A stretch of 25,802 nt of DNA, from contig DAIDIC010000104.1 of assembly GCA_027459525.1 (NCBI GenBank), positions 1-25,802 on the forward strand, in the 5' to 3' direction. The DNA is from JAJYBV01 sp021812265. GTDB lineage: Bacteria; Chloroflexota; Ktedonobacteria; Ktedonobacterales; JACDGC01. Under the pieces are notes generated by a model. That model was not told where the DNA came from and made no database searches. It was given only the letters and a program-made list of their open reading frames with translations. The position numbers were made by a program, and so were the translations under genes. Below, one piece after another: positions 6,553 through 15,507 of this stretch. Position 1 is the first letter of the stretch; every line of letters starts with the position of its first letter.

Positions 6553-9228
6553 ATGAGCGGTAAAAAATCTCTCTGGGAAAAATATTATTCTTATGCGTCA
6601 CATACAATACAGAAAAACGAAGGCGTACAAAACGGATATACATACGCTCGCAAAATAACCCAAGTAATTTGGGATACCCCTTTTGTAAAACGCATCCGCA
6701 TAGTGTTCAGCAATGAGCAAGTAGATATTCGTATCAGTTTGGCAGTTATTATTGGGGGCACAGCAAGCCTAACAGCATTTATTGCGATACTGTTTCAGAT
6801 TTTAGGGCCGTTTTCTAACGTTGAAATACTCTATCTGCCATTTATTGCCATGCTGGGATATCACTGGAACTGGCGGCATGGATCCGGCGCAGCTTTTTGT
6901 TCAATATTGTTTGTATATATTTTTTTGATGCCTCCGGACGGTATTTTAAAGCCGTTAACACACATTGAAACGGCGCAGATTATCGTTTCAATTTTTGCAA
7001 TGATTTTTATTTTATCTTTAGCGCAACTTGCCCGAATGGGTAGAATTGTCACTGAAAAAGAAGCCGGCCGGGTTAAGGCGTTAAATGCTGTCGGCGTTGC
7101 CCTAGCGCAAACTTTCGATGAAGAGCATTTGTTGAATATGATTGCCAGTGTTTCCATTGAACTGACCGGCGCCACTTTTGCAGCGTTTACGCTGCGACCG
7201 GTAGATTCTTCGGGAACACCGCTGGTTGAATCACGCGGCAATTTATTTCAATTGGCGGCGGTTGTTGGTGTGACTCCGGAAGAAGCAGAAGCCTTGCGCC
7301 GAGTGGCGTTGGGCGGCAGAGGAGAACTTGAGCCGATATTTCATCAGGGGATTAGCGTTCGGGTAGATGATATGTTCGATGTATACGCTAAAAGAGCTGA
7401 ATCGGCGCATGTATTGTATATTAATATAAAGCATACCGCGCCCGAGATGGTTGGTATGCCTCGCAATCATCCAATGTTCCGGAGCTTTTTGGGATCCCCC
7501 TTGATAGACCGTAAAAACAGAGTGCGCGGCGGTTTGCTGTTAGGACACCCGGATCCGCATAAATTTACGCAGGATGATGAGGCGCTGCTGAATGGGTTAG
7601 CGGCGCAAGCGATGGTTGCTTTGGAAAACGCGCGGATGTTTCGGACGGAAATTGCCCAAGCAAAAGAACTGGACACTATATTTGAGAATATTTCTGATGG
7701 GGTGCTGCTTGTAAATGAACGCGGTGAAGCGCTGCGAGAAAATAATGCAGCCAAATTGCTTCGTTCTACTATATTAAATGACGCGGGAGAAGATATTCAC
7801 GCTAAATTTGAGATAATACCCGCAAAAAAAACAATCAAAGACGGTTCATATCAAAGTGAGCCGATTGTTTTTGAGGACGCATCAGGGGTACTGCGGGAAT
7901 TTTCTGTCAGCGCCACACGCTTTGAACTTGAAGACACCGAATCGTTATTAGCGCGCCGCGCCCATAAGTTAAACGGCGCGCAAATACAAACGCTGGGTGT
8001 GGTAATTATGTGGCATGATGTTACAGAGATCCGGCGGCTGCTAGAGGAACAAAAAGCGCGCGCGTCCGCAGAAGCGCGCAAAGAGTTGCTGCAAACCATT
8101 ATAGACGAACAGCCCAGCGGGGTATATTTAGTGCGCGGAAAAAACGCCGAATTGATGCTGGCCAATCGCGCCGCCATGGAAATTTGGGGCGCGGAATGGA
8201 AAATGAATCAACCGCTGCAAGATTTTATGAGTGAAAATTCTATTGCCGTCTACAAATCTCATGGGCGTGCGCTGCAATTTGAGGAATTAGGCACAATCCG
8301 CTCTTTGCGTTCCGATAACGCCGCCAATCACTTTGAGGAAATTATCCGCAGAAAAGACGGAACAGAAAAAGCAGTGTTGTTTAGCGCAGTTCCCATGGAT
8401 AAACAAATTTTGCACTGGACGATGATTGGCGCGCTGAACGAATCTGATATACAGCTTGAACCCGTTTCGTTGGTAGTTTTGCAGGATATTTCAGCAATGA
8501 AAGAAGCAGAAAACACAAAAGACCAATTTATTACTATGGCGGCGCATGAATTAAAAACACCGATGGCGGCAGTGAAAGGCTACGCTGATATGCTCGTTAC
8601 ACATAGCGGCGATACCGCAAACTCCGCTCCCTTAAGCGAATGGCAGCAGGAGGCAATCAGCACCATTCAGCTTTCCATTAGCAGATTAGTTGAGCTGACG
8701 GAGGATTTGCTTGATGTTACCCGGCTGCAGGCCGACAGACTGGAACTGACGATTGAGCCGCATGATATCATTGCCTTAATGAAACGGGTTGTAAAGCGCT
8801 TTAGGGCAATGACACAAAAACATACAATACAAACGAAGTTTCCCGATGGCTATTTGGTTGTGATGATTGATCCGGCGCGCACCGAACAGGTGATGGGCAA
8901 TATTATCAGTAACGCAATTAAATATTCTCCCGACGGCGGTGAAATTTGCATTACTATCAAACGATCTTCCGATGCAAATATGGCGGAAGTTTCGGTTATC
9001 GATCATGGCATCGGTATACCACAATCACAGCATAGCCGGATATTCAGCAGATTTGAACGCGCTGATAACGCCAGATCGCTCAGTATCAGCGGAACGGGTC
9101 TGGGATTATTTATCAGCAAAGAAATTATCGAGCGCCAAGGCGGACATATTTGGTTTGTTTCAGATTTAGGAAAAGGCTCCACATTTTTTATTGCGCTGCC
9201 GCTGGCTCTTCCTATTGATGAAGAATAA
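6553..9228 (+). CDS. Membrane-bound hybrid-sensor histidine kinase: DUF4118-GAF-PAS-PAS-HisKA-HATPase
   Basis: The protein is 891 residues from ATG 6553; the frame is open from TTG 6517 but neither start has a strong ribosome site. Order of parts: a four-span DUF4118-type membrane region (about 55-165, with LYLPFIAMLGYHWNW), a GAF domain (about 185-360), a first PAS (DTIFENISDGVLLVN, about 374-388), a second PAS (IIDEQPSGVYLV), then HisKA with the phosphorylated His665 in MAAHELKTPMAAVKGYADML. The ATPase domain has N box NIISNAIKYS (783-792), G1 DHGIGIP (817-823), F box RIFSRFER and G2 GTGLGLFISKE (847-857). All catalytic elements are intact. No receiver domain is present and no response regulator is adjacent, so it is an orphan kinase. 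GAF and PAS imply a small-molecule, redox or light signal, which cannot be specified from sequence. Confidence 0.92.
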   Translation: MSGKKSLWEKYYSYASHTIQKNEGVQNGYTYARKITQVIWDTPFVKRIRIVFSNEQVDIRISLAVIIGGTASLTAFIAILFQILGPFSNVEILYLPFIAMLGYHWNWRHGSGAAFCSILFVYIFLMPPDGILKPLTHIETAQIIVSIFAMIFILSLAQLARMGRIVTEKEAGRVKALNAVGVALAQTFDEEHLLNMIASVSIELTGATFAAFTLRPVDSSGTPLVESRGNLFQLAAVVGVTPEEAEALRRVALGGRGELEPIFHQGISVRVDDMFDVYAKRAESAHVLYINIKHTAPEMVGMPRNHPMFRSFLGSPLIDRKNRVRGGLLLGHPDPHKFTQDDEALLNGLAAQAMVALENARMFRTEIAQAKELDTIFENISDGVLLVNERGEALRENNAAKLLRSTILNDAGEDIHAKFEIIPAKKTIKDGSYQSEPIVFEDASGVLREFSVSATRFELEDTESLLARRAHKLNGAQIQTLGVVIMWHDVTEIRRLLEEQKARASAEARKELLQTIIDEQPSGVYLVRGKNAELMLANRAAMEIWGAEWKMNQPLQDFMSENSIAVYKSHGRALQFEELGTIRSLRSDNAANHFEEIIRRKDGTEKAVLFSAVPMDKQILHWTMIGALNESDIQLEPVSLVVLQDISAMKEAENTKDQFITMAAHELKTPMAAVKGYADMLVTHSGDTANSAPLSEWQQEAISTIQLSISRLVELTEDLLDVTRLQADRLELTIEPHDIIALMKRVVKRFRAMTQKHTIQTKFPDGYLVVMIDPARTEQVMGNIISNAIKYSPDGGEICITIKRSSDANMAEVSVIDHGIGIPQSQHSRIFSRFERADNARSLSISGTGLGLFISKEIIERQGGHIWFVSDLGKGSTFFIALPLALPIDEE

Positions 9229-9386
9229 CCAATATCGGCATCCGGATATACATGAGATTGCAAAAGGCGCGGCAGCTTATTTTGTGATAGATTTTGATGT
9301 CTCCAAAGATTTTTTTGCCCTAAGATACTATACAATGCATACCGATAGAGAAAATTAACACGATGTACCGAAAGGAATTTTTCTTT

Positions 9387-10220
9387 ATGTATGCTTCAGA
9401 TACCGGAGAAGCGTCACTTCAAATATTAGCGTCATTGATTCCGGCTTTAACGGGGCTTTTTGACGATGATGTGGCGTTTGCCGTTTGTGATCGGGAAAAA
9501 TGCATAGCGTTGCAGCAAGGAGTTCATCTGCACCTTAATCTAAATCCCGGAGAAACTATTCGACCGGGCGGCGCTTTTCATGAAGCGCTGCGAACGGGCA
9601 AAAGCGTTGTTAAATTTATACCAAAAGAATTATATGGAGTTGAATTCTATTCACATGCAATACCATTGAAAAACGCCGGCCAAATATATGGTGTATTTGT
9701 GGTCGCTAAAGGCATTGCCAAGAAGGTGGAAGTGAGCGCAATGACAACGGAACTTGTGAATTCTCTTCAGCAAATTACCGAAACTGCCAATGGAATAGCA
9801 AACAGTTTACAAGAAGTAGCGCATAAAAATACTCAGTTGGTCACTGAAGCCCAAAGCGTGCAAAGTCAAACAAAAGACACGAATGAAATTCTTACTTTTA
9901 TTCAGGAAGTTGGCATACAAACTAATTTGCTTGGCTTAAACGCCGCTATTGAAGCGGCGCGGGCAGGACAAGCTGGCGCAGGATTTAGCGTTGTCGCTGA
10001 AGAAATCCGCCGGATGGCGACATCTACCAGTGAATCGGCAAAGAAAATCGGTATAACATTACACACTATTGATGTTTCTGTCAATCAGATTACCGAGAAA
10101 TTATTTTCCGTAAATACATTGTTTCAAGGGCAGGCTGCTGCGGTTGAACAAATATCTGCCACCATCGGTAACTTAACATCGACTGCGCAAAAACTTGATT
10201 CTTTGTCTGCAAAGCTATAG
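9387..10220 (+). CDS. Soluble methyl-accepting-chemotaxis-type signal transducer
   Basis: This 277-residue protein has no membrane spans. Residues about 1-115 form an N-terminal sensor module with the pattern GETIRPGGAFHEALRTGKSV, ELYGVEFYSHAIPL and GQIYGVFVVAKG, common in cytoplasmic transducers of the YfmS size class. The rest is a short coiled-coil signalling domain whose hairpin tip is canonical: EVGIQTNLLGLNAAIEAARA (174-193), then GFSVVAEEIRRMA. The tip is what contacts CheA and CheW. ATG 9387 is preferred over ATG 9363 because AGGA at 9372-9375 precedes it and would lie inside the longer form. No che or flagellar gene is in the window, so it may act on a distant kinase or a non-motility pathway. 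It lies 158 bases after the histidine kinase in the same direction. Confidence 0.88.
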   Translation: MYASDTGEASLQILASLIPALTGLFDDDVAFAVCDREKCIALQQGVHLHLNLNPGETIRPGGAFHEALRTGKSVVKFIPKELYGVEFYSHAIPLKNAGQIYGVFVVAKGIAKKVEVSAMTTELVNSLQQITETANGIANSLQEVAHKNTQLVTEAQSVQSQTKDTNEILTFIQEVGIQTNLLGLNAAIEAARAGQAGAGFSVVAEEIRRMATSTSESAKKIGITLHTIDVSVNQITEKLFSVNTLFQGQAAAVEQISATIGNLTSTAQKLDSLSAKL

Positions 10221-10270
10221 CAGCGCAGAATCCCGAAGATATTTATATGTAATTTATATCAGCGGCCAAG

Positions 10271-12940
10271 CTAGATAAGACGCTGCGCGCGCGCATACGC
10301 AACTGCTTGCGCGCGCGTGTGAGTGTGCAGTTTCAGAAAAATATTTTTTACATACCATTTTACCGTACTTGGCGCAATCTGCAGCCGCACAGCAATATCC
10401 TTATTTTCTAATCCTTCAGCAATATACATCAATATTTCCTGTTCCCGATTGCTCAGTAATTTGACAGAATTTTTTGTGTTAGGCATTTCAGCCATGATAT
10501 GACTGATAATATTCGCTAAATATTTTTGCGGGCCAATCTTTTTTGCTTGCGCGGCGCGCAGTAAATCTATAATAATTGGACCAATTTCACAAAATATACG
10601 CATATACGCAGAAGGCTCAGCAATCTGCAATGCCGTTTCCAGCGCTTGCAGCGCATCGGCTTCTTGCAGCCGGCGTTTCAACAACACAGCCTTCCAAATA
10701 AGAATCTCTAGCACAGACGCATATCTTCCGGCAGCTTTTGCTGGAATTTCTAAATCTTGTACAATAGTTTCTGCAGCGTCATCGGCTTTCACTGTTATTA
10801 AAATGCGCAACGCAATCAGCCGATTTTGTTCTGAAAGATATGTCAGCGGCTCATCTCGCCGCGAAATAAAAGCAAGCGCCCATTGTTTTGCTGACATTTC
10901 ATCACCGCCATATAAATGGTAAAACGCATACGCCGAGGCGATTGTGTCGTCAAACTGCCGTACACCGGAATGAATAACTAACCGTTCCAGCAACCGCAAA
11001 CGCCTTAAACTTTGGGAGGTATGCTGCAATGCAGTTTCAACACGAAGCAATTGTAATTGGCCATAAATAATATTTCCCAAGTCACCCCACATTGGCGCAA
11101 GGTTTAATCCCTTTTGTAAATTATCAACTGCTGCGTCTGTGTTGCCCCATTCTCGAAAAATTGCGCCAAAACCAATATAAACCATCCCTGCTACCGGCAA
11201 AACACTGCCATTGGGAGCCGACGCTAAACATATGGCGTCACGGAATACTGTCTGCGCTTCTTGCAGTCGCGCCATGGCCATCAAAGTAAAACCTTCGCCA
11301 TACAAAGAAGTAATTGCCACATTTGCAATACGCTGTTTTATGGCAAATGCATACGATTCGCGAAACGCTGGCAACGCCATATTCATATTGCCGTCCCACC
11401 AATATGCCGCCGCAGCGCCAATAAGCAGCAGCGCTTGTTCCAGCGCGTTATTTTGCGGCAAATAGCAAAGCGCTTGCTGAAGATATTGCTGTGTTAATTG
11501 AATTTGCCCTTTCGAAGACGCTATCATTGTTTTAAGCAGCCACACTTCACCCATATTGCCATGAATACTGTTTGCCGCTTCCACTGGGGTAAGTGAATTT
11601 TGCGCTTCAGCGGGGTGTTTGGTAAGAATATGCGCAGCCAATTCAGTATATTTTTCGGCTTTGTTCAATTGCCCGATGTTCGATACAATTGCAGCATAAA
11701 TCATAATAAGCTGCACATTCATAAAACGTATATTTTTGGGTATACTTTGTAACCAACTGTATATCGTCATCATTTCGCCATTCAACATTTTTAATGGCGC
11801 TGTTCGTATGATCAATGGAATTGCAATATCCCATAATCGATATATCGTTGCAATCAAGATTGCAGTGTCAGCGTCATCCTGTCCGTTAAACCATTCCGCC
11901 GCGCGGCGCGCAAGAATGTTGAGCAATTCGGGTGATTCCGCTCGCAGTTGTGCGCGCAAAAAATCACTGATAAGCGGATGAAATCGATATAGTTCTGAAG
12001 TTATATCAATAGGCTCTATAAATATTTTAGACACAATAAGTTCATGGAATAGCTCGTATCCAGCCGTATTTTGCGTTACCGCCGTGCAAGATTCAGCGTT
12101 AAAAATAGGCAGTACGGAAATTTGTTTAATAAATAACTGCAACTGCGGGTTCAGTCCTTTTAACGCTTCTTGTTCAAGATATGCAACCAGCAAGTGGTTT
12201 TGTCCTGTAAATCTTTCTAATTGAAATTGCTCCGGTGATTCTTTTTGATACGCTTGTCCCGCTAAATGCAGCGCCGCGCCCCATCCGCGTGTTTGTTCCG
12301 CAAGTGTTTTTGCGTCTTTATCAGTTATAGCAATGTGATAGATTTGCCGGAGCAATGCAGTGGATTCTTCTGTCGTAAATTGCAGGTCTTGCTCGGTGAT
12401 TTCCACAATTTCTTCGCGCAGCTTCAATTTACTTAACCCAATGGGAATGGCGTTTCGCGCAATACACAATACATGAAGCGAAGTCGGCGCATGTTCTATA
12501 AAATATAAAAATTCATTGTGCAGCCGATGGTTGCGGATAAACTGCATGTCATCATATACCAAAACTATTTGTTTTTGCTGCTCTTCAAGATGCTGAATCA
12601 ATTCATCAATCAATGCATAGCGCCGCGCATACAACAGAATCTTTTGCTGTTCAAGTGAAATATCCAAAACAGCGCAGGTATAACGCCAAAATCTTGCCGG
12701 ATCGTTATCCAGCATATCCAGCGTCAGCCATCCGGCAGCAATGTGTTCATGGCGCAGGCACATTGCTGCCGCAGTAGTTTTGCCGTATCCTGCCGGCGCT
12801 GCAATAATGGTTACATGGCGCAACAATCCTTCGGCAATCTGTTTACTAACCCGCGCCCTGAATAATCGATCGGCTTGAATTGGCGGCGGATGCATTTTAG
12901 CGCGCAAAAGAATTTCCGCAGTATTGGATATATTTGGCAT
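10271..12940 (-). CDS. MalT-like LuxR-family transcriptional activator (STAND ATPase with TPR-like repeats)
   Basis: The protein is 889 residues if it starts at ATG 12940; an in-frame ATG at 13006 would add 22 AT-rich residues. ATG 12940 is chosen because the family starts just before the LLRAKMHPPP segment seen here, and a TATAAT box lies 23 bases upstream; neither start has a Shine-Dalgarno. The P-loop is APAGYGKTT (about 48-56) and the Walker B-like strand is IVLVYDDMQFI. A NB-ARC-like ATPase is followed by a long helical TPR-type region (about 350-800). The C-terminal LuxR helix-turn-helix occupies the last 60 residues: LLSNREQEILMYIAEGLENK then VRLQIAPSTVKWYVKNIFLK. MalT-type proteins bind ATP and an inducer, oligomerise and activate promoters. 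The target genes cannot be told from context. Confidence 0.9.
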   Translation of the reverse strand: MPNISNTAEILLRAKMHPPPIQADRLFRARVSKQIAEGLLRHVTIIAAPAGYGKTTAAAMCLRHEHIAAGWLTLDMLDNDPARFWRYTCAVLDISLEQQKILLYARRYALIDELIQHLEEQQKQIVLVYDDMQFIRNHRLHNEFLYFIEHAPTSLHVLCIARNAIPIGLSKLKLREEIVEITEQDLQFTTEESTALLRQIYHIAITDKDAKTLAEQTRGWGAALHLAGQAYQKESPEQFQLERFTGQNHLLVAYLEQEALKGLNPQLQLFIKQISVLPIFNAESCTAVTQNTAGYELFHELIVSKIFIEPIDITSELYRFHPLISDFLRAQLRAESPELLNILARRAAEWFNGQDDADTAILIATIYRLWDIAIPLIIRTAPLKMLNGEMMTIYSWLQSIPKNIRFMNVQLIMIYAAIVSNIGQLNKAEKYTELAAHILTKHPAEAQNSLTPVEAANSIHGNMGEVWLLKTMIASSKGQIQLTQQYLQQALCYLPQNNALEQALLLIGAAAAYWWDGNMNMALPAFRESYAFAIKQRIANVAITSLYGEGFTLMAMARLQEAQTVFRDAICLASAPNGSVLPVAGMVYIGFGAIFREWGNTDAAVDNLQKGLNLAPMWGDLGNIIYGQLQLLRVETALQHTSQSLRRLRLLERLVIHSGVRQFDDTIASAYAFYHLYGGDEMSAKQWALAFISRRDEPLTYLSEQNRLIALRILITVKADDAAETIVQDLEIPAKAAGRYASVLEILIWKAVLLKRRLQEADALQALETALQIAEPSAYMRIFCEIGPIIIDLLRAAQAKKIGPQKYLANIISHIMAEMPNTKNSVKLLSNREQEILMYIAEGLENKDIAVRLQIAPSTVKWYVKNIFLKLHTHTRAQAVAYARAQRLI

Positions 12941-12962
12941 AGACAACAGACTTTTTCGGTGA

Positions 12963-12968
12963 ATTATA
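12963..12968 (-). promoter_or_regulatory. Possible -10 box of the MalT-like gene
   Basis: A perfect TATAAT lies on the minus strand 23 bases before ATG 12940. No good -35 at 16-18 bases was found (a TTTATA lies 15 bases upstream). Confidence 0.3.
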
Positions 12969-13154
12969 TAATTTAAACTTTCGTATAAATCATATATATA
13001 CATCATATAACAAAGGGTTTACCGCCGATATTAAGGAAATAACTTTCAAAGCGCCGCTGCAAATTTTGCGCGGAAAACTTAACGCTTTCACACAAAAATC
13101 TACAGATCTTATACATTCCTCGCAGTATCTCCTGCCATAAAACTTCCAATATGT

Positions 13155-13979
13155 TTATTGCGTTACTGCCGCAGCGCGCATACGCCGCGCCAAAATTTCC
13201 GCGCTTTTAACACCTGCTGCAGTATCTGTTGCGCCGACTTCATCATAAGCGTTCATCAAAGCAGAGCCAACAATTACACCATCCGCATAACGCGCCGCTA
13301 ACGAAGCGTGTTTGGGTTTCGATATTCCAAACCCCACACACAGCGGAATATTTGGGGCAGCAACGTGAACCCGCTGCATAAATTGCGGTAAATCTTCAGC
13401 TAACGCTGCGCGCGCGCCGGTTACGCCATTTAAACTGACACAATAAATAAATCCTGAATCGGCCTCTTGCGCAGCGGCGCCTATCGCTTTCAGTCGCCGA
13501 TCAGAACTGGATGGCGCCGCCAAAAAAATAGGCGCAATTGCGTATGGTTTGCCCGCAGATATCACCGCCAAAGATTCTTCTACCGGAAGATCCGGAGTAA
13601 TGCACCCACATATTCCCGAATTTGCGGCGCTGCGCATAGCCTCATCCAACCCCATGCGCAACAATGGATTGTAGTAGCCCATCATCACCAACGGAATATT
13701 CGTTTTCCTTGCTATTTGCTCTGCCATCTGAAAATATTTCCGCATCGTCATGCCGTTTTCCAGCGCGCGCTGGCTGGCTTTTTGAATTGTTGCGCCATCC
13801 GCCAAAGGATCAGAAAACGGCGCGCCAAGTTCAATAATATCGGCGCCGGCGTCGGCCATTGCCTGCGCTATAGCGAGGCTTGCCGCTTCGTTTGGGTACC
13901 CAAGCATTACATATGGAATAAAGGCGGCGCGTTTTTCTTGCTTCGTTGTTGCAAATACATTTTGCAGCGTATTTGTCAT
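13155..13979 (-). CDS. trpA: Tryptophan synthase alpha subunit
   Basis: This 274-residue protein cleaves indole-3-glycerol phosphate to indole, which is channelled to TrpB. It is a TIM barrel of normal family length (about 260-270). The catalytic Glu50 and Asp61 lie in IIELGAPFSDPLADGATIQ, with Ala where Ile or Val is usual before the PFSDP. Other family marks are MMGYYNPLLRMG, GCITPDLPVEES, FIYCVSLNGVTGAR and the phosphate-binding CVGFGISKPKHA and GVIVGSALM. An AAGGAAA ribosome site precedes the ATG at about 10 bases. It is the last gene of the trp unit, separated from trpB by 288 bases that hold a tandem repeat, unlike the tight spacing elsewhere in the operon. No clear terminator follows. 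Confidence 0.96.
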   Translation of the reverse strand: MTNTLQNVFATTKQEKRAAFIPYVMLGYPNEAASLAIAQAMADAGADIIELGAPFSDPLADGATIQKASQRALENGMTMRKYFQMAEQIARKTNIPLVMMGYYNPLLRMGLDEAMRSAANSGICGCITPDLPVEESLAVISAGKPYAIAPIFLAAPSSSDRRLKAIGAAAQEADSGFIYCVSLNGVTGARAALAEDLPQFMQRVHVAAPNIPLCVGFGISKPKHASLAARYADGVIVGSALMNAYDEVGATDTAAGVKSAEILARRMRAAAVTQ

Positions 13980-14019
13980 AATATAGTTTTCCTTTTATTA
14001 ATATAAACCTGAACCAAAA

Positions 14020-14145
14020 AAGGAATACGGGAATGTGGGGACACCCCACACCCTGTCAGAGGGCATGCTGCCCCCTGCGCCTCCTGCTGTATGTTTCGCT
14101 TTCGCTCAGGTCTCTAATAGTCAAAGCTGAGTTCCGTTGGATTAT
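14020..14145. repeat. Tandem 126-bp hairpin-rich repeat, copy 1
   Basis: This copy and the next (14146-14271) match at 123 of 126 bases by eye. Each holds a perfect 7-bp palindrome, TGTGGGG-ACA-CCCCACA (here 14034-14050), and next to it CAGAGGGCA-TGC-TGCCCCCTG, an 8-bp stem with one mismatch. The unit has no homology here to either flanking gene. Confidence 0.95.
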
Positions 14146-14271
14146 AAGGAATACGGGAATGTGGGGACACCCCACACCCTGTCAGAGGGCATGCCGCCCC
14201 CTGCGCCTCTTGCTGTATGTTTCGCTTTCGCTCAGATCTCTAATAGTCAAAGCTGAGTTCCGTTGGATTAT
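14146..14271. repeat. Tandem 126-bp hairpin-rich repeat, copy 2
   Basis: Differences from copy 1 are T to C and C to T in the GC-rich middle and G to A in the CTCAG(G/A)TCTC part. The first hairpin is at 14160-14176. The last bases overlap the trpB stop codon (14268-14270). In this operon the unit is transcribed as RNA between trpB and trpA. Confidence 0.95.
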
Positions 14272-15485
14272 AACGAGACACCCAGCGCCGACGCCGCAGT
14301 ATTCATATCTTTATCCCCTCTGCCGGAAAGATTCACAATAATAATTTCACCGGCGCGCAACCCACCATTTTCGCGCAACGCAAACAGTTCCGCAATTGCG
14401 TGGGCGCTTTCCAGCGCAGGAATAATGCCTTCCATGCGGCACAACGCCTGAAACGCCGCCAGCGCCGCAACATCTTCAATAGTGGTATAGCGCGCTCTGC
14501 CGGTTTCTTTCAACATGCTGTGTTCCGGGCCAACTCCAGGATAATCCAGCCCAGCCGATACACTTTGTGTTTCTAAAATCTGGCCATCATCATTCTGCAG
14601 CACATAACTATATGAACCGTGCAGCGCGCCTGGGCTGCCATATGTGAGCGATGCAGCGTTATGGCCTGGCTCGGGTCCGGATCCGCCGGCTTCCACACCG
14701 ATTAATTCCACCGCAGCGTCATCAATAAAAGGATGAAAAATGCCGATAGCGTTGGAGCCGCCGCCAACACACGCAATCACCTTATCAGGCAAGCGACCCT
14801 CTGCGGCTAAAATCTGCCGGCGCGCTTCTTTGCCGATTACGGATTGAAAATCGCGCACGATGCGAGGAAACGGGTGTGGGCCAACTGCGGAGCCGATCAA
14901 ATAATGGGTAGTTTGCGCATTTGTCACCCAGTCGCGCATCGCCTCATTAATTGCGTCTTTTAATGTTTTGCTGCCGCTTTCCACTGCGCAAACCTCTGCG
15001 CCCATCAGCCGAATACGAAACGCATTTAAGGTTTGCCGGCGAATATCTTCCACTCCCATATAAATAACACATTCCAGCCCCAATAACGCGCATGCCGCCG
15101 CAGTCGCCACGCCATGTTGGCCGGCTCCGGTTTCAGCAATAACACGCTGTTTGCCCATCCGTTTTGTCAGCAAAGCTTGCCCAATGGCGTTATTAATTTT
15201 ATGCGCGCCGGTATGAGCGAGGTCTTCGCGTTTCAAATATATTTTTGCGCCAAAGTGTTCCGAAAGATTACGCGCATAATATAATGGAGTTTCTCTGCCG
15301 ACAAAATCTTTCAGCAGATCATCCAATTGCCGCTGAAACAACGGATCTTGCCGCGCCGCCAGATATTCGTTTTCCAGCAATTCCAGCGCAAACATAAGGC
15401 TTTCCGGCGCAAACACACCGCCAAAAGAACCAAAGCGGCCTGCCGCGTTTGGATATTCCTGAGATTTTTTTGTGGATTGAATCAT
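14268..15485 (-). CDS. trpB: Tryptophan synthase beta subunit
   Basis: This 405-residue PLP enzyme condenses indole and serine to tryptophan and is the partner of TrpA. The N-terminus has GRFGSFGGVFAPESL. The PLP lysine is Lys96 in LKREDLAHTGAHKINNAIGQ, and the glycine-rich phosphate cup is CVGGGSNAIGIFHPF. EAGGSGPEPGHNAASL, SVSAGLDYPGVGPEHS and the C-terminal NLSGRGDKD are all canonical of the TrpB1 class. ATG 15485 is chosen over an upstream open frame because GCGAGGG sits at ribosome-site distance and the protein then has standard length. It begins 22 bases after the trpCF stop. Its stop codon lies inside the second 126-bp repeat copy, so the terminal residues may derive partly from that junction; the core is unaffected. 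Confidence 0.97.
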   Translation of the reverse strand: MIQSTKKSQEYPNAAGRFGSFGGVFAPESLMFALELLENEYLAARQDPLFQRQLDDLLKDFVGRETPLYYARNLSEHFGAKIYLKREDLAHTGAHKINNAIGQALLTKRMGKQRVIAETGAGQHGVATAAACALLGLECVIYMGVEDIRRQTLNAFRIRLMGAEVCAVESGSKTLKDAINEAMRDWVTNAQTTHYLIGSAVGPHPFPRIVRDFQSVIGKEARRQILAAEGRLPDKVIACVGGGSNAIGIFHPFIDDAAVELIGVEAGGSGPEPGHNAASLTYGSPGALHGSYSYVLQNDDGQILETQSVSAGLDYPGVGPEHSMLKETGRARYTTIEDVAALAAFQALCRMEGIIPALESAHAIAELFALRENGGLRAGEIIIVNLSGRGDKDMNTAASALGVSL

Positions 15486-15507
15486 ATAAACCCTCGCTGT
15501 CAGCTTG

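Noticed and set aside
10221..10270. A bidirectional terminator between the convergent chemoreceptor-like and MalT-like genes.
   Set aside because: No stem with a T run could be found in these 50 bases.
14020..14271. Could the repeats be a CRISPR array?
   Set aside because: There are two adjacent 126-bp copies with no spacers, and no cas genes are in the window.
14033..14341. Plus-strand open frame of 102 codons encoding a repeated 42-residue peptide across the tandem repeat.
   Set aside because: The open frame follows from the 126-base (42-codon) period of a structured repeat and runs antisense into trpB. There is no ribosome site and the composition is unlike the real genes.
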